DNA of 64,000 nucleotides, taken from NCBI RefSeq assembly GCF_001905345.1, contig NZ_LFBV01000002.1:62001-126000 (forward strand). Direction: 5' to 3'. Of this stretch, positions 1-24,586 are shown piece after piece. Numbering within the stretch: position 1 is the first letter of the stretch; every line of letters begins with the position of its first letter. The stretch is from Streptomyces uncialis (GTDB lineage Bacteria > Actinomycetota > Actinomycetes > Streptomycetales > Streptomycetaceae). The notes below the pieces were generated by a model that ran no database searches, was not told the origin of the DNA, and saw only the letters and a list, made by a program, of their open reading frames with translations. Both the position numbers and the translations under genes were made by a program.

Positions 1-3000
1 CTGCTGCGGGTCCATCGCCAGCGCCTCGCGCGGCGAGATCCCGAAGAACCCGGGGTCGAACCGGTCCGCGTCCTGGACGAATCCGCCCGCGGCGGCGTAG
101 CTCCGGCCGGGCCGGTCGGGGTCCGCGTCGTAGAGCGTGTCCAGGTCCCAGCCGCGGTCGGACGGCAGCCCGGAGACCGCGTCGCGCCCGTCGGCGACCA
201 GGCGCCACAGTTCCTCGGGGGTACGCACCCCGCCGGGGTAGCGGCAGCTCATGGACACGATCACGATCGGGTCGTCGTCCGTGGCGGACACCACCGGCGG
301 GGGCGGGGAGACGGCGGCGGGGCGCTCGGCCGCTCCCAGCAGCCCGGTCTCCAGATGCCGGGCCAGCGCGGTGGCCGAGGAGTAGTCGAAGACGACGGTG
401 ACCGGAAGCCGCAGCCCGGTCGCGGCGTTGAGCCGGTTGCGCATGTCCACGGCGGTCAGCGAGTCGAAGCCGAGGTCGCGGAAAGCACGGCCGGGGGCGA
501 CGGCGTCCGGCGAGTCATGACCGAGGACGGCGGCCGCGTGGGTACGGACCAGGTCGACCAGCACCCGTGTCCGCTCGGCCGCCGGGAGCGGACCCAGCCG
601 CTCGCGCAGCACCGACGACGTCCCGGCGGTGCCGTCCGGGCCGGTGGCCTGGTCGGCGGCCAGCGCGGCGCGCACCTCGGGCAGTTCGGCGATCAGCGGG
701 CTGGGACGCGCCGAGGTGAACACCGTCGCGAAACGGTCCCAGTCGATGTCGGCGACCAGGACCACCGTCTCGTCGTGGTCCAGTACCTGCTGGAGTCCTG
801 TGATCGCGACGGCGGGCGGCATGAAGAGGACGCCGTGACCACGCAGGGTCTCCTCCACCAGTTCGGCCGCCATCCCGGCCCCGCCCTCGGGGTTCCAGAT
901 CCCCCACACCACGGAGGTCGCGGCGAGGCCACGGCTGCGGCGGTTCTCGGCGAGACCGTCGAGGTAGGCGTTCGCGGCGGCGTAGGCGCCGTGGTCGGCA
1001 CTGCCCCAGACCGCGGAGATGGAGGAGAACAGCACGAACGCGTCGAGCGGGTCCCCGTCGAACAGCAGGTCCAGGTTCCTGGCTCCGCCGACCTTGGCGT
1101 GGAGGGTGTCGGCGAACTCGTCCAGATCGGTGGTGGGCAGCGGCACCAGCAGTCCGGCCCCCGCGGCGTGGAAGACGGTGCCGATCCGGTGGCCGTCCTG
1201 TTCGAGGTTGTCCTTCAGGGCGCGCAAGGCGTCCAGGTCTGCGACATCGCAGGAGGCCAGGGTGACCCGGGTACCGAGAGCGGCCAGTTCCTCGGAGAGC
1301 TCCGGCGCGCCGGGCGCGTCCGCGCCGCGCCGGCTGACCAGCACCAGGTGCCCGGCTCCGCGCCGGGCCAGCCAGCGCGCGATCTGCGCGCCGATCCCGC
1401 CGGTACCGCCGGTGATCAGCACGGTGCCGCCGGGTCGCCAGGTGCGCCGCGGTGGGGCGTCGCCCAGTGGGGATCTGACCAGACGTCGGCCGTGGCAGGC
1501 GGTGGCCCGCACGGCCACCTGGTCCTCGGCGCCTGCCGCGCCGGCCAGCACCCGGCACAGCCGCGGGGCGGTGTCCTCGTCCAGGTTCTCCGGAAGGTCG
1601 ATCAGACCGCCCCAGCGCTGCGGGTACTCCAGGGCGGCCACCCGGCCGAGGCCCCAGAGCAGGTTCTGCTCGGCGCTGACCGGGCTCCCGGTGTCCGCGC
1701 CCCCGACCGATACCGCGCCCCGGGTCGCCCACCACAGGGGCGCGTCGACCCCGGCGTCACCGAGGGACTGCACCAGGGCCAGGTTCTGCGCGGTGCCCAG
1801 CGGGACGGCGGGGTGGGCGGGGTGCGGGCGCTCGTCGAGGCCCAGCAGCGACAGCACCCCGGCCACCGGACCGGGCACCGGGCCGAGGGCCTCACGGACC
1901 CGGTCGGCCAGTACGGCGCGGTCGGCCTCCGCCTCGGTGAGCCGCACCTGGACCACCGTGGCCCCGCCCTGTTCCAGGGCCCGGACGGTCGCGGCCGACC
2001 GGTGTGCCTGCTGCCCGGACCGTTCGGCCGGCGACAGCACGAGCCAGGTGCCGGTCAGTGCGGCCGCGGGGCCCTCGGGCAGGGCCCGCCAGGTCACGCG
2101 GTAGCGCCAGGAATCCACCACCGAGCGTTCCCCGCGCTCGGTGCGCCAGGTGGTGAGCGCGGGGAGCACCACGTTCAGCGGGTCCTCGGGGTTCACCCCG
2201 AGGGTCGCGCTGAACCGGTCCAGGTCGCCGCCGCCGATGGCCTCCCAGAAGTCGTCGCCCTCCGAGGACCCTCCGCGTCCACCGCCCGGTACCGCGCCGG
2301 TGTCCTCCAGCCAGTACGGGCGGCGCTGGAACGGGTAGGTCGGCAGGGAGACGCCGTCCGAACGGTGTCCGGCGAACACCTGCTCCCAGTCGGGCGACAG
2401 TCCGCCCGCGTGGGCCTCGCCCAGCGACAACAGGAAACGGTCGAGGCCGCCCTCACCGCGCCGCAGCGTACCCAGTACCACCGCCGGGCCCTGCGCGGAG
2501 TCGGCGGTGGCGGCGGCGTCGGCGGTCTGCTGGACACCGAAGTTGAGCACGGGGTGCGGGCTGGGCTCCACGAAGAACCGGAACCCCTCCCCCAGCAGCC
2601 CGCGTGTCGCCTCCTCGAACCGCACCGTCTCCCGCAGATTCCGGAACCAGTACGAAGCATCCAACGACGCCGTGTCCAGCCAGCCACCCGTCACCGTCGA
2701 GAAGAACGGCACCGAACCCGTGACAGGAGCGATCCCGGCCAGTTCGGACAGGAGTTGTTCGCGGATCTCCTCCACATGCGCCGAGTGAGAGGCATAGTCC
2801 ACCTCGATACGACGCGCCCGTATCCCCTCCTGAACCAACTGCTCGACCAACTCGGCGACCGCGTCCGCGTCGCCCGACACCACCGTCGACGACGGACCAT
2901 TCACCGCCGCCACCGACAACCCGCCGTCCCAGGAGGCGATCCGCTCCCGCACCACATCCACCGGCAGCGGCACCGACGCCATGCCGCCGCGGCCCGCCAG

Positions 3001-5058
3001 CGCACCCACCGCACGGCTGCGCAGCGCCACCACCCGCGCCCCGTCCTCCAACGACAGACCACCCGCCACCACGGCAGCGGCGATCTCCCCCTGACTGTGA
3101 CCCACCACCGCATCCGGCACCACACCGAACGAACGCCACACCTCCGCAAGCGACACCATCACCGCCCACAACACCGGCTGCACCACATCCACCCGAGCCA
3201 ACGAACCCGACGAACGCAACACCCCCGACAACGACCAATCCACATACGGCGCCAACGCCCGCTCACACTCAGCCATCCGCCCCGCGAACACCACCGACCC
3301 GTCCAACAACCCCGCAGCCATCCCCACCCACTGCGAACCCTGACCCGGGAACACCAACACCGAACGGCCGGTCGACACTCCGTCGCCCCGGACCAACTGC
3401 GGTACGGATCGGCCTTCGGCCAGCGCCTTCACTCCGTCGAGCAGTCGGTCCGGGTCCTCGCCCACGACCACGGCCCGGCGCTCGAAGGCCGTACGTGTGG
3501 TGGCGAGTGCGCGGCCGAGCTCGCCGGGCCGCAGCGGTCCGGGGCCGGCACTCAGATGTGCCAGCAGCCGGGCCGCCTGGTCCCGCAGCGCTTCATCGGT
3601 CCGCCCGGACAGCGGCCACGGCAGCGGGTGCGCACCGGGATCGGTCGCGGGGCCGGTGACGGGAGCGGTCTCCTCCGCCGGGACCTGTTCCAGGATCAGA
3701 TGGGCGTTGGTGCCGCTGACGCCGAAGGAGGACACCCCGGCCCGGCGCGGATGCCCCGTGTCGTCCCAGGCGCGGGCCTCGGAGAGCAGTTCCACGGCCC
3801 CCGACGACCAGTCGACCATGGGGGTCGGCCGGTCCGCGTGCAGGGTCCGGGGCAGTTCGCCGTGCTGGATCGCCAGCACCATCTTGATGACGCCGCCCAC
3901 CCCGGCCGCCGCCGAGGTGTGGCCGATGTTCGATTTCAACGAGCCCAGCCACAAGGGCTGCCGGGCGGGGCGGCCCTGCCCGTAGGTCGCGAGCAGCGCC
4001 TGGGCCTCGATCGGGTCGCCCAGGGTCGTACCGGTGCCGTGCGCCTCCACCACGTCCACCTCGGACCCGGCCAGCCCCGCGTCCGCCAGCGCCGCACGGA
4101 TCACCCGCTGCTGCGCCGGACCGTTCGGCGCCGTCAGGCCGTTGCTCGCACCGTCCTGGTTCGTGGCCGAACCCCGTACCACCGCCAGCACGCGGTGGCC
4201 GTTGCGCCGCGCGTCCGACAGCCGCTCCAGCAGCAGTACGCCGGCGCCCTCGGACCAGCCGGTGCCGTCCGCGTCGGCCCCGAACGCCTTGCAGCGTCCG
4301 TCCGCCGCCAGCGCGCGCTGGCGGCTGAACGCCACGAACGCGTCGGGGGTCGCCATCACCGAGACCCCGCCGGCCAGGGCCAGCGCGCAGTCACCCGCCC
4401 GCAGGGCCCGGATCGCCAGATGCAGGGCGACCAGGGAGGACGAGCAGGCCGTGTCCACGGTCACCGCGGGCCCCTCCAGGCCCAGGGTGTAGGCGATCCG
4501 TCCGGAGACCACGCTGCTCGCGGTCCCGGTGTCCAGCAGGCCCTGGACCTCGGGGAGATGACGGGAACCCGCGCCGTAGCCGTTGCCGATCGCCCCGAGG
4601 AAGACACCGGTGCCGGTCCGCCGCAGCGCCCGGGGATCGATCGCCGCCCGCTCGACCGCCTCCCAGGCGGTCTCCAGCACCAGCCGCTGCTGGGGGTCCG
4701 TCGCCAGCGCCTCACGCGGTGAGACGCCGAAGAATTCCGCGTCGAACTCGGCGGCCTCGTGGAGGAATCCGCCGTGCCGGGTGTAGGAGGTGCCGGGCCG
4801 GTCGGGGTCCGGGTCGTAGAGGGCCCCGACGTCCCAGCCGCGGTTGACCGGCCATTCGGAGACCGCGTCGACGCCCCGGGAGACCAGGTCCCACAGCAGC
4901 TCCGGGGAGTTGGCCCCGCCGGGATAGCGGCAGGCCATGGAGACGATGGCGATCGGTTCGTGGCGGGCCTGCTCGGCTTCCCGCAGTTGCCTCCTGGCGT
5001 CACCGAGATCCGCGGTGGCGCGCCTGAGGTAGTCGAGCAGCTTCTTGTCGTCGGACAT
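1..5058 (-). CDS. bafAII: Type I modular polyketide synthase, module 4 and start of module 5 (partial)
   Basis: The gene starts at ATG 5058 and runs off the left edge, so its C-terminus is missing. The N-terminal peptide [18 protein letters not shown] is a typical docking coiled coil. Domains in order are KS (about 4960-3700, active-site TACSSS near 4450), AT (about 3370-2480), KR (about 2130-700, cofactor motif GGTGGIG near 1400), ACP ([10 protein letters not shown] near 455) and the N-terminus of a second KS (270-1). There is no DH or ER between AT and KR. The AT has GHSQGE and YASH, the methylmalonyl-CoA signature. The KR lacks the LDD motif and has Trp in AVWGS before the catalytic Tyr, so it is A-type. 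A 16 bp gap separates it from the upstream PKS stop, so the two are probably co-transcribed. The symbol is assigned by module logic (bafilomycin module 4: 16-methyl, 17-hydroxyl) and is an inference. Confidence 0.9.
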   Translation of the reverse strand, partial: MSDDKKLLDYLRRATADLGDARRQLREAEQARHEPIAIVSMACRYPGGANSPELLWDLVSRGVDAVSEWPVNRGWDVGALYDPDPDRPGTSYTRHGGFLHEAAEFDAEFFGVSPREALATDPQQRLVLETAWEAVERAAIDPRALRRTGTGVFLGAIGNGYGAGSRHLPEVQGLLDTGTASSVVSGRIAYTLGLEGPAVTVDTACSSSLVALHLAIRALRAGDCALALAGGVSVMATPDAFVAFSRQRALAADGRCKAFGADADGTGWSEGAGVLLLERLSDARRNGHRVLAVVRGSATNQDGASNGLTAPNGPAQQRVIRAALADAGLAGSEVDVVEAHGTGTTLGDPIEAQALLATYGQGRPARQPLWLGSLKSNIGHTSAAAGVGGVIKMVLAIQHGELPRTLHADRPTPMVDWSSGAVELLSEARAWDDTGHPRRAGVSSFGVSGTNAHLILEQVPAEETAPVTGPATDPGAHPLPWPLSGRTDEALRDQAARLLAHLSAGPGPLRPGELGRALATTRTAFERRAVVVGEDPDRLLDGVKALAEGRSVPQLVRGDGVSTGRSVLVFPGQGSQWVGMAAGLLDGSVVFAGRMAECERALAPYVDWSLSGVLRSSGSLARVDVVQPVLWAVMVSLAEVWRSFGVVPDAVVGHSQGEIAAAVVAGGLSLEDGARVVALRSRAVGALAGRGGMASVPLPVDVVRERIASWDGGLSVAAVNGPSSTVVSGDADAVAELVEQLVQEGIRARRIEVDYASHSAHVEEIREQLLSELAGIAPVTGSVPFFSTVTGGWLDTASLDASYWFRNLRETVRFEEATRGLLGEGFRFFVEPSPHPVLNFGVQQTADAAATADSAQGPAVVLGTLRRGEGGLDRFLLSLGEAHAGGLSPDWEQVFAGHRSDGVSLPTYPFQRRPYWLEDTGAVPGGGRGGSSEGDDFWEAIGGGDLDRFSATLGVNPEDPLNVVLPALTTWRTERGERSVVDSWRYRVTWRALPEGPAAALTGTWLVLSPAERSGQQAHRSAATVRALEQGGATVVQVRLTEAEADRAVLADRVREALGPVPGPVAGVLSLLGLDERPHPAHPAVPLGTAQNLALVQSLGDAGVDAPLWWATRGAVSVGGADTGSPVSAEQNLLWGLGRVAALEYPQRWGGLIDLPENLDEDTAPRLCRVLAGAAGAEDQVAVRATACHGRRLVRSPLGDAPPRRTWRPGGTVLITGGTGGIGAQIARWLARRGAGHLVLVSRRGADAPGAPELSEELAALGTRVTLASCDVADLDALRALKDNLEQDGHRIGTVFHAAGAGLLVPLPTTDLDEFADTLHAKVGGARNLDLLFDGDPLDAFVLFSSISAVWGSADHGAYAAANAYLDGLAENRRSRGLAATSVVWGIWNPEGGAGMAAELVEETLRGHGVLFMPPAVAITGLQQVLDHDETVVLVADIDWDRFATVFTSARPSPLIAELPEVRAALAADQATGPDGTAGTSSVLRERLGPLPAAERTRVLVDLVRTHAAAVLGHDSPDAVAPGRAFRDLGFDSLTAVDMRNRLNAATGLRLPVTVVFDYSSATALARHLETGLLGAAERPAAVSPPPPVVSATDDDPIVIVSMSCRYPGGVRTPEELWRLVADGRDAVSGLPSDRGWDLDTLYDADPDRPGRSYAAAGGFVQDADRFDPGFFGISPREALAMDPQQ
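2620..3360 (-). repeat. Near-identical AT-domain block, copy in module 4
   Basis: This block inside the module 4 AT is almost the same, base for base by eye, as 15330-16090 in the module 1 AT. It runs from the [17 protein letters not shown] stretch to the RNLRETVRF stretch. On the coding strand it uses many GTG, TTG, GCG, CGT and GGT codons where flanking DNA prefers C-ending codons. A recent copying event between the two modules is the simplest explanation. Confidence 0.85.
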
Positions 5059-5074
5059 CGGTGCCAGCTCTCTC

Positions 5075-19381
<14,307 letters not shown>

Positions 19382-19537
19382 CGTGTCTCCGGACTCCTTC
19401 ACGCCGAGCAGGACCATCAGTCACCGGACCTCGCGGACGCCCGCTTCCGTGGGCCGCGCACCGGCTGGGGCGCTTCTCGTCATGCCCGGCGCGTGCCGTC
19501 ACCGGACCTGCGACGCTGATCTTGCCGAAGCCGCATA

Positions 19538-19559
19538 GCGGCCTGATAGCGCAGGCCGC
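19538..19559. terminator. GC-rich hairpin between the ALAS gene and the PKS start
   Basis: An 8 bp perfect stem (GCGGCCTG / CAGGCCGC) with a 6-base loop. It lies in the 379 bp interval 19382-19760, which otherwise shows no coding sequence. It could end ALAS transcripts or sit in the PKS leader. No T-run follows, as is common in Streptomyces. The rest of the interval must hold the PKS promoter, but I see no convincing -35/-10 pair. Confidence 0.4.
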
Positions 19560-19760
19560 GACACGGAAGCGAGCGGGGCACCCGACGGGTCGCGGAGAAG
19601 CGGAGGAGCCGCGTTCATCTCACGGACAGGGGGTGTTCGCGGGGTCGTTGCCATCACCCCGTCACACGAGCGCGGCCGTGCGGACGCCGCCGTTGGCGGG
19701 TGCCCGTACCGACCGGGCCCGACGGCGCGTTGCGCGTGCCCCGGTATCGGGAGGTGCGGG

Positions 19761-21005
19761 TCAGCCGTCCGTCGTGGCGGGACGTCGCGGGTCCGGGGCG
19801 CGTGTCAGCCCCAGTTCCTGCCAGATCTCGTCCAGTGCCGCGACGAACTTCCTTATCTCGGACGGCTCGTGCACGGCGCCGGGAGCGCTCCTGAGGATCT
19901 CCTGGCCGGGGCGTACGCTCGGCGCGTTGATCGCCTGCACATAGACGCCGTGGCGTTCCAGGAGCAGGCCGGAGATCCGTTTGGCGAGTTCGTCGTCCCC
20001 GACGAAGACCGAGACGATATGGGATTCGTCGGAGACGAAGGGAATCCCGTGTTCCCTGAGCAGTCGGTGCGTCAGTCGCGCGTTCTCCCGGAGCCGGTGA
20101 CGTTCCGCGTCCGAGGCGCGCAGGTGCCGGACGGCGGCGAGCGCGCCCGCGACGACCGCCGGGGGCAGGGCCGTGGTGAAGATGAAGGAGCGGGAGAAGC
20201 CGCGTACGGCGTCGATCAGTTCGGCGGGACCCGCTACGTAGCCGCCGGTGGTGCCGAATCCCTTGGCCAGGGTTCCCATGATCACGGTGAACTCGTCCGC
20301 AATTCCCAGGCCCGCGGCGATACCGGCTCCCTCGGGTCCGTACATTCCGACAGCGTGCACCTCGTCGAGGAAGGTCATCGCGCCGTGCTTCCGGGCGATC
20401 CTGGAGATCTCGGCGAGCGGGGCGACATCACCGGCCATCGAGTAGACCGACTCCGTGACGATCATCTTCGGACGGTCGGGATCGGTGGCCGATATCAACT
20501 CCTCCAGATGCACCGTGTCATTGTGGCGGAAGATACGCTTCTCCGCGCCGCTGTGCCGGAGTCCGTCGATGATCGAGGCGTGGTTCATCTCGTCGGAGAA
20601 GACGACGCAGTTCCCCAGCCGGCCGGCGAGCACCGAGAGGGATCCGTCATTGGCGGTGTACCCGGAGGTGAAGAGGAGTGCGTCCGCCTTGCCGTGCAGA
20701 TCCGCCAGTTCCTTCTCCAGCAGCACATGGTAGTGGTTGGTCCCCCCGATGTTCCGGGAGCCGCCCGCGCCCGCGCCGTACTCGTCGAGGGCTTCCCGGG
20801 TAGCCGCCAGGACGAGCGGGTGCTGGCCCATTCCCAGGTAGTCGTTGCTGCACCACACACTGATCTCGGCGTCGATCCCGTCGCGCCGGCTCCGCGCCGC
20901 CGGAAACTGTCCGGCGAGCCGTCCGATCTCAAGGAACTCCCGTTTCCCCTCCGCGGACCCACCTTCCTGCATATGCCGCGAGAAGAGCTCCAGGTAATGG
21001 TCCAT
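19761..21005 (-). CDS. bafZ: 5-aminolevulinate synthase of the C5N pathway
   Basis: 414 residues, the usual length for the alpha-oxoamine synthase family. The PLP lysine lies in GTLAKGFGTTGG. Other family marks are CSNDYLGMGQHP, GSRNIGGTNHYH, SDEMNHASIIDG and FLDEVHAVGMYG. It condenses glycine and succinyl-CoA to 5-aminolevulinate. Streptomyces make tetrapyrrole ALA from glutamate, so a stand-alone ALAS beside a PKS marks a secondary C5N pathway, giving the 2-amino-3-hydroxycyclopent-2-enone unit of asukamycin, moenomycin and bafilomycin B1. It is divergent from the two ligase genes. The symbol follows baf naming and rests on context. The enzyme class is certain from motifs. Confidence 0.93.
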   Translation of the reverse strand: MDHYLELFSRHMQEGGSAEGKREFLEIGRLAGQFPAARSRRDGIDAEISVWCSNDYLGMGQHPLVLAATREALDEYGAGAGGSRNIGGTNHYHVLLEKELADLHGKADALLFTSGYTANDGSLSVLAGRLGNCVVFSDEMNHASIIDGLRHSGAEKRIFRHNDTVHLEELISATDPDRPKMIVTESVYSMAGDVAPLAEISRIARKHGAMTFLDEVHAVGMYGPEGAGIAAGLGIADEFTVIMGTLAKGFGTTGGYVAGPAELIDAVRGFSRSFIFTTALPPAVVAGALAAVRHLRASDAERHRLRENARLTHRLLREHGIPFVSDESHIVSVFVGDDELAKRISGLLLERHGVYVQAINAPSVRPGQEILRSAPGAVHEPSEIRKFVAALDEIWQELGLTRAPDPRRPATTDG

Positions 21006-21217
21006 GACGTCAACTCATTTCTCTGTGAACTGCGTCGATGCGGGCTCGGACTGGTAGGTGGGATTGTCCCAGAGCGGCATATCACTTCGATGGCGCGGCC
21101 TGCGACAATTCCGAACTCCTCACGCAACCGTTTCTGCAATTCACACTCCTGGCACATCCGCCTTTCGTGTTGTAGGCTCCCCGGAAATTCCTCGACACGG
21201 CACCACTGGAGTTCCGT
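21006..21217. promoter_or_regulatory. Divergent promoter region of the C5N genes
   Basis: 212 bp lie between the starts of ALAS (minus) and the amide synthetase (plus), so both promoters must be here unless ALAS is read from elsewhere. GGAG six bases before ATG 21218 is the ribosome site for the ligase. The stretch is less GC-rich than its neighbours. No operator repeat is clear. Confidence 0.5.
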
Positions 21218-22768
21218 ATGCCGTCGAACGAAACGTATGTCAGCCAGATCCTTGAGGTAATCTCCGCGGAGCCGGAAAAGGTGGTCCTGTCATGGCAGGA
21301 CCGGACCCTGACCGCGGCGGAGCTGACCGCCATGGTCCGGTCCGCCGCGCAGGCCCTGCACCGGCACACCGGCGGGGACGGGAAGGCCACCGACGCCGTG
21401 GTAGCGGTCCTCACCGTCACGAACACCGCCCCGACCCTGGTGCTGCGGTACGCGGCCAATCTGATCGGGGCCACGGTCGTCCATCTGCACACCACCAACG
21501 CGGTCGATCCGGCGGACCACTTGGCCGCCGACGCCAAGCTCAAGATCCTCCAGGAGACCGGTGCGACACACCTGGCAGTCGACGCGGAGAACGTCACGGC
21601 CGCTCGTGAGCTGAGCGAGCGGTCGCGAACTCCCCTCGTCCTCGTCGGTCTCGGCGATCTCGGCCCCGATGTCCTGGACCTGACGGCCGGGAACCCGGAC
21701 GCGTTCGATCCGGCCGCCATCGAGATCGGGCTCGACCGGACCGCGGTGGTGACCTACACCAGCGGGACGACCGGTGAGCCGAAGGGCATCGCCGTCGACT
21801 TCCGGACCCGCAACGGCTTCATCTCCGCCGGACTCCAGATGGGCTGGCGCTCGGTCTATCTGGCCACCCTCCCGCTGAGCCACTCCAGCGGCGCCACGAC
21901 CGACGACTCGCTCGCGTCCGGTGGCTCGGTGGTCCTGCGGGACGGGTTCGAGCCGGGTGACGTACTGCGCTCCGTGGAGCGGCACGGCATCACCCGGATG
22001 CTGCTCTCACCGCCCCAGTTGTACATGCTCATGGACCACTCGGAGGCGGGCTCGGCCGACCTGTCCAGCCTCCAGATGGTCACCTATGTGGGTTCCCCCG
22101 CGTCCCCGGAGCGGCTGGCCGAGGCGGTCAAGCTCTTCGGTGACGTGCTCATCCAGGTGTACGCCACCAGCGAGGCCGGTTTCGTCAGCATGCTGTCACC
22201 GGCCGAGCATCTCGATGCCCGGCTGCGGACCACGGTCGGCCGGCCGATGCCCGGCTGGGTCCGGATACGCGACCGGGACGACTCCCGCGTTCTGCCGACC
22301 GGTGAGACCGGTGAGGTCTGCGTGCGGTCAGCGTTCACGATGAGCGAGTACGTGGGGGAGCCCGAACTCACCGCCCGGACCGTACGGGACGGCTGGGTGC
22401 ACACCGGTGACCTCGGCTTCGTCGACGGTGACGGTTATCTGCACCTCCGCGGACGGATCGGTGAGGTGATCAAGACCAATGGCATCAAGATCCATCCGGT
22501 GACGGTCGAGAACGCCTTCCTGGCCCATCCCGATGTCGTGCAGGCCGGCGTCTTCTGCGTGCGGGACAAGGACCGGATCGAGCACATGCACGCCGCCGTG
22601 GTGCTGCGCGAGCCGGGAGCGGTCACCGCCGCCGAGTTGGCGGACCATGTCGGGGCGGTCATCTCACCGAAGCACGTCCCGGCGAAGATCGGCATCCGTA
22701 CCGCCCTGCCCCTCACCGGTGCCGGGAAACCGGACAAGGCACGGCTGGCCGCGGAAGCGAGCGTGTGA
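21218..22768 (+). CDS. bafY: AMP-forming amide synthetase joining the C5N unit to the acyl chain
   Basis: 516 residues of the adenylate-forming (ANL) superfamily. The ATP loop is TYTSGTTGEPKG (about 184-195). YATSE, the TGDLG motif and KTNGIKIHP follow, and the C-terminal catalytic lysine sits in TGAGKPDKARL. In C5N pathways one of two ANL enzymes activates a carboxylate and makes the amide to the aminocyclopentenone. The N-terminal half is divergent from CoA ligases and fits that enzyme better than the next gene does, so I assign it as amide synthetase. Swapped roles are possible. The downstream ligase starts 8 bases after this stop, so the pair is one transcript. Confidence 0.75.
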   Translation: MPSNETYVSQILEVISAEPEKVVLSWQDRTLTAAELTAMVRSAAQALHRHTGGDGKATDAVVAVLTVTNTAPTLVLRYAANLIGATVVHLHTTNAVDPADHLAADAKLKILQETGATHLAVDAENVTAARELSERSRTPLVLVGLGDLGPDVLDLTAGNPDAFDPAAIEIGLDRTAVVTYTSGTTGEPKGIAVDFRTRNGFISAGLQMGWRSVYLATLPLSHSSGATTDDSLASGGSVVLRDGFEPGDVLRSVERHGITRMLLSPPQLYMLMDHSEAGSADLSSLQMVTYVGSPASPERLAEAVKLFGDVLIQVYATSEAGFVSMLSPAEHLDARLRTTVGRPMPGWVRIRDRDDSRVLPTGETGEVCVRSAFTMSEYVGEPELTARTVRDGWVHTGDLGFVDGDGYLHLRGRIGEVIKTNGIKIHPVTVENAFLAHPDVVQAGVFCVRDKDRIEHMHAAVVLREPGAVTAAELADHVGAVISPKHVPAKIGIRTALPLTGAGKPDKARLAAEASV

Positions 22769-22775
22769 GACCCGT

Positions 22776-24332
22776 ATGACCCTCTCCGTGGCGGCCATAC
22801 TCGCCGAGTCCGCGCTGCGGCGACCGGAGCACCCGGCGGTCGTGTTCGACTCCCGGAAGGTCACCTACCGTGAACTGTGGGACGGGGCACGCAGATACGC
22901 GGCGGCGCTGCGCGAGCGGGGCATCGGCCCCGGCGACAAGGTGGCGCTGCTGCTGCCCAGTACACCGCACTTCCCACTGGCCTACTTCGGTGTGCTCGCG
23001 CTCGGTGCGGTCGCGGTCCCCGTCCACGCCCTGCTCCGGGCGGACGAGATCGCGTATGTCCTCAAGGACTCGGGGGCCGCGGCGCTGATCTGCGCCGCCC
23101 CGCTGCTGGCCGAGGGCGGCAAGGCGGCGGACGCCGTCGGCACACCCGTGCTCACCGTCATGGAGGAGAGGGACACCCGTGCGCCGCGGCTGGACGCGCT
23201 CGCGGCGCGGAGCACACCGATCGAGCGTCAAGTGCCACGTGATCCCGGTGATATCGCGGTGATCCTCTACACCTCCGGCACCACCGGCCGGCCCAAGGGC
23301 GCGTTGCTCACCCATCTCAATGTGGTGATGAACGTCGACACCACCATGCTGTCGCCATTCGACTTCACGGCGGACGACATACTGCTCGGCTGTCTGCCGC
23401 TGTTCCACACCTTCGGCCAGATCTGCGGAATGAACACCTGCTTCCGGGCGGGCGCGACCCTGGTACTGATGCCCAGGTTCGACGGACCGCGGGCGCTGGA
23501 TCTCATGGTCCGGGAGAACTGCACCCTGTTCATGGGGGTCCCGACGATGTACGTGGCACTCCTCGACGCGGCCCGGGCCGATCCACGACGGCCCGCGCTC
23601 GACCGGGCGTTCTCCGGGGGCTCCGCGCTGCCGGTGGCACTCCTGGACGCGTTCCGGGAGACCTTCGGCTGCCCGGTCCTCGAAGGGTACGGGCTGACAG
23701 AGACATCCCCGGTGGTGGCGTACAACCAGAAGGCGTGGCCGCTGAAGCCGGGCACGGTAGGCCGGCCGATCTGGGGCGTCGAGGTCGAGATCGCCCGGGC
23801 GGACGTGGAGGACCGGGTGGAGCTGCTGTCCACCGGTGAGCTGGGCGAGATCGTCATCCGGGGACACAATGTGATGGCCGGGTACCTGAACCGGCCGGAG
23901 GCCACCGCCGAAGCGATCGTGGACGGCTGGTTCCGCTCGGGCGATCTCGGCGTCAAGGACGACGAGGGCTATCTGTCCGTCGTCGACCGCAAGAAGGACA
24001 TGGTGCTGCGCGCCGGGTACAACGTCTACCCCCGCGAGGTGGAGGACGTCCTGGCCCGCCATCCGGCGATCGCCCAGGTGGCCGTCATCGGACTGCCGCA
24101 CGCCGTCCACGGCGAGGAGGTGTGCGCGGTGGTGATGACACATCCCGGCGCGACGCCGTGCCCGGCACTCGGCGCCAGGATCGTGGCCTGGAGCAGGGAG
24201 CGGATGGCCCCCTACAAGTATCCGCGGCTGGTGGAGTTCGTGGACGCCTTCCCGCTCGGCCCCAGCGGCAAGGTGCTCAAACGGGAGCTGGTGTCCCGGC
24301 TGAGCGGTGCGGAGCGCGTGGCCGGCGGATAG
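22776..24332 (+). CDS. bafX: Acyl-CoA ligase (5-aminolevulinyl-CoA formation, C5N pathway)
   Basis: 518 residues, a canonical class I acyl-CoA ligase. ATP loop LYTSGTTGRPKG (about 163-174), LPLFHTFGQ, GYGLTETSPV, RSGDLG, and the fatty-acid-CoA-ligase linker DRKKDMVLRAGYNVYPREVE. The C-terminal lysine is in GPSGKVLKREL. In the C5N route this enzyme makes 5-aminolevulinyl-CoA, which cyclises to the cyclopentenone. ATG 22776 is chosen because it lies 8 bases past the preceding stop, in frame, and begins the conserved N-terminal segment MTLSVAAILAESALRRPEHP. The sequence alone cannot exclude activation of fumarate or another acid. Confidence 0.8.
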   Translation: MTLSVAAILAESALRRPEHPAVVFDSRKVTYRELWDGARRYAAALRERGIGPGDKVALLLPSTPHFPLAYFGVLALGAVAVPVHALLRADEIAYVLKDSGAAALICAAPLLAEGGKAADAVGTPVLTVMEERDTRAPRLDALAARSTPIERQVPRDPGDIAVILYTSGTTGRPKGALLTHLNVVMNVDTTMLSPFDFTADDILLGCLPLFHTFGQICGMNTCFRAGATLVLMPRFDGPRALDLMVRENCTLFMGVPTMYVALLDAARADPRRPALDRAFSGGSALPVALLDAFRETFGCPVLEGYGLTETSPVVAYNQKAWPLKPGTVGRPIWGVEVEIARADVEDRVELLSTGELGEIVIRGHNVMAGYLNRPEATAEAIVDGWFRSGDLGVKDDEGYLSVVDRKKDMVLRAGYNVYPREVEDVLARHPAIAQVAVIGLPHAVHGEEVCAVVMTHPGATPCPALGARIVAWSRERMAPYKYPRLVEFVDAFPLGPSGKVLKRELVSRLSGAERVAGG

Positions 24333-24515
24333 CCCGGACCGCCTCACATTCTTAGGGACACAGTCATACCGGGCCCGGAGGCCGGCGGCCCCATTGCAGG
24401 ACCGCGAAAAGGACAACGGGGGGGCTGCCGGAGCAGGACAGCGGGAACATCCAGAGCGGGAGAGCAAGGACGCGGTGCTCGGACCCGGCTTGCGAGGTCC
24501 GTTCAGGGAGTGGTT

Positions 24516-24555
24516 CTGCCAGGAGCGGCGGAGAGGTCGCCGCCGCTCCTGGCAG
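24516..24555. terminator. Strong bidirectional terminator hairpin
   Basis: A perfect 16 bp inverted repeat (CTGCCAGGAGCGGCGG and its complement) around an 8-base loop. It lies between the convergent acyl-CoA ligase (ends 24332) and regulator (ends 24587), so it can stop transcripts from both sides. It also separates the PKS region from the next cluster. Confidence 0.88.
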
Positions 24556-24586
24556 ATGAAGCTCCAGCCCCCTTTCGGAGCCTGGC

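Noticed and set aside
355..4722. Very long plus-strand open frame opposite the PKS (also 8441-13225 on plus and 22713-28046 on minus)
   Set aside because: High-GC coding DNA leaves antisense frames open. The translations are rich in Arg, Gly, Pro and His, have no recognisable domains, and lie opposite genes with clear PKS, ligase or enzyme motifs.
20585..21157. Minus-strand frame starting MCQECELQKRLREEFG ahead of the ALAS gene
   Set aside because: Codon use in the upstream part is not Streptomyces-like, and the frame then runs out of phase through ALAS. Probably leader sequence of ALAS.
24516..24555. Perfect inverted repeat considered as an insertion-sequence end or attachment site
   Set aside because: No transposase, integrase or partner copy is nearby, and its place between convergent genes fits a terminator.
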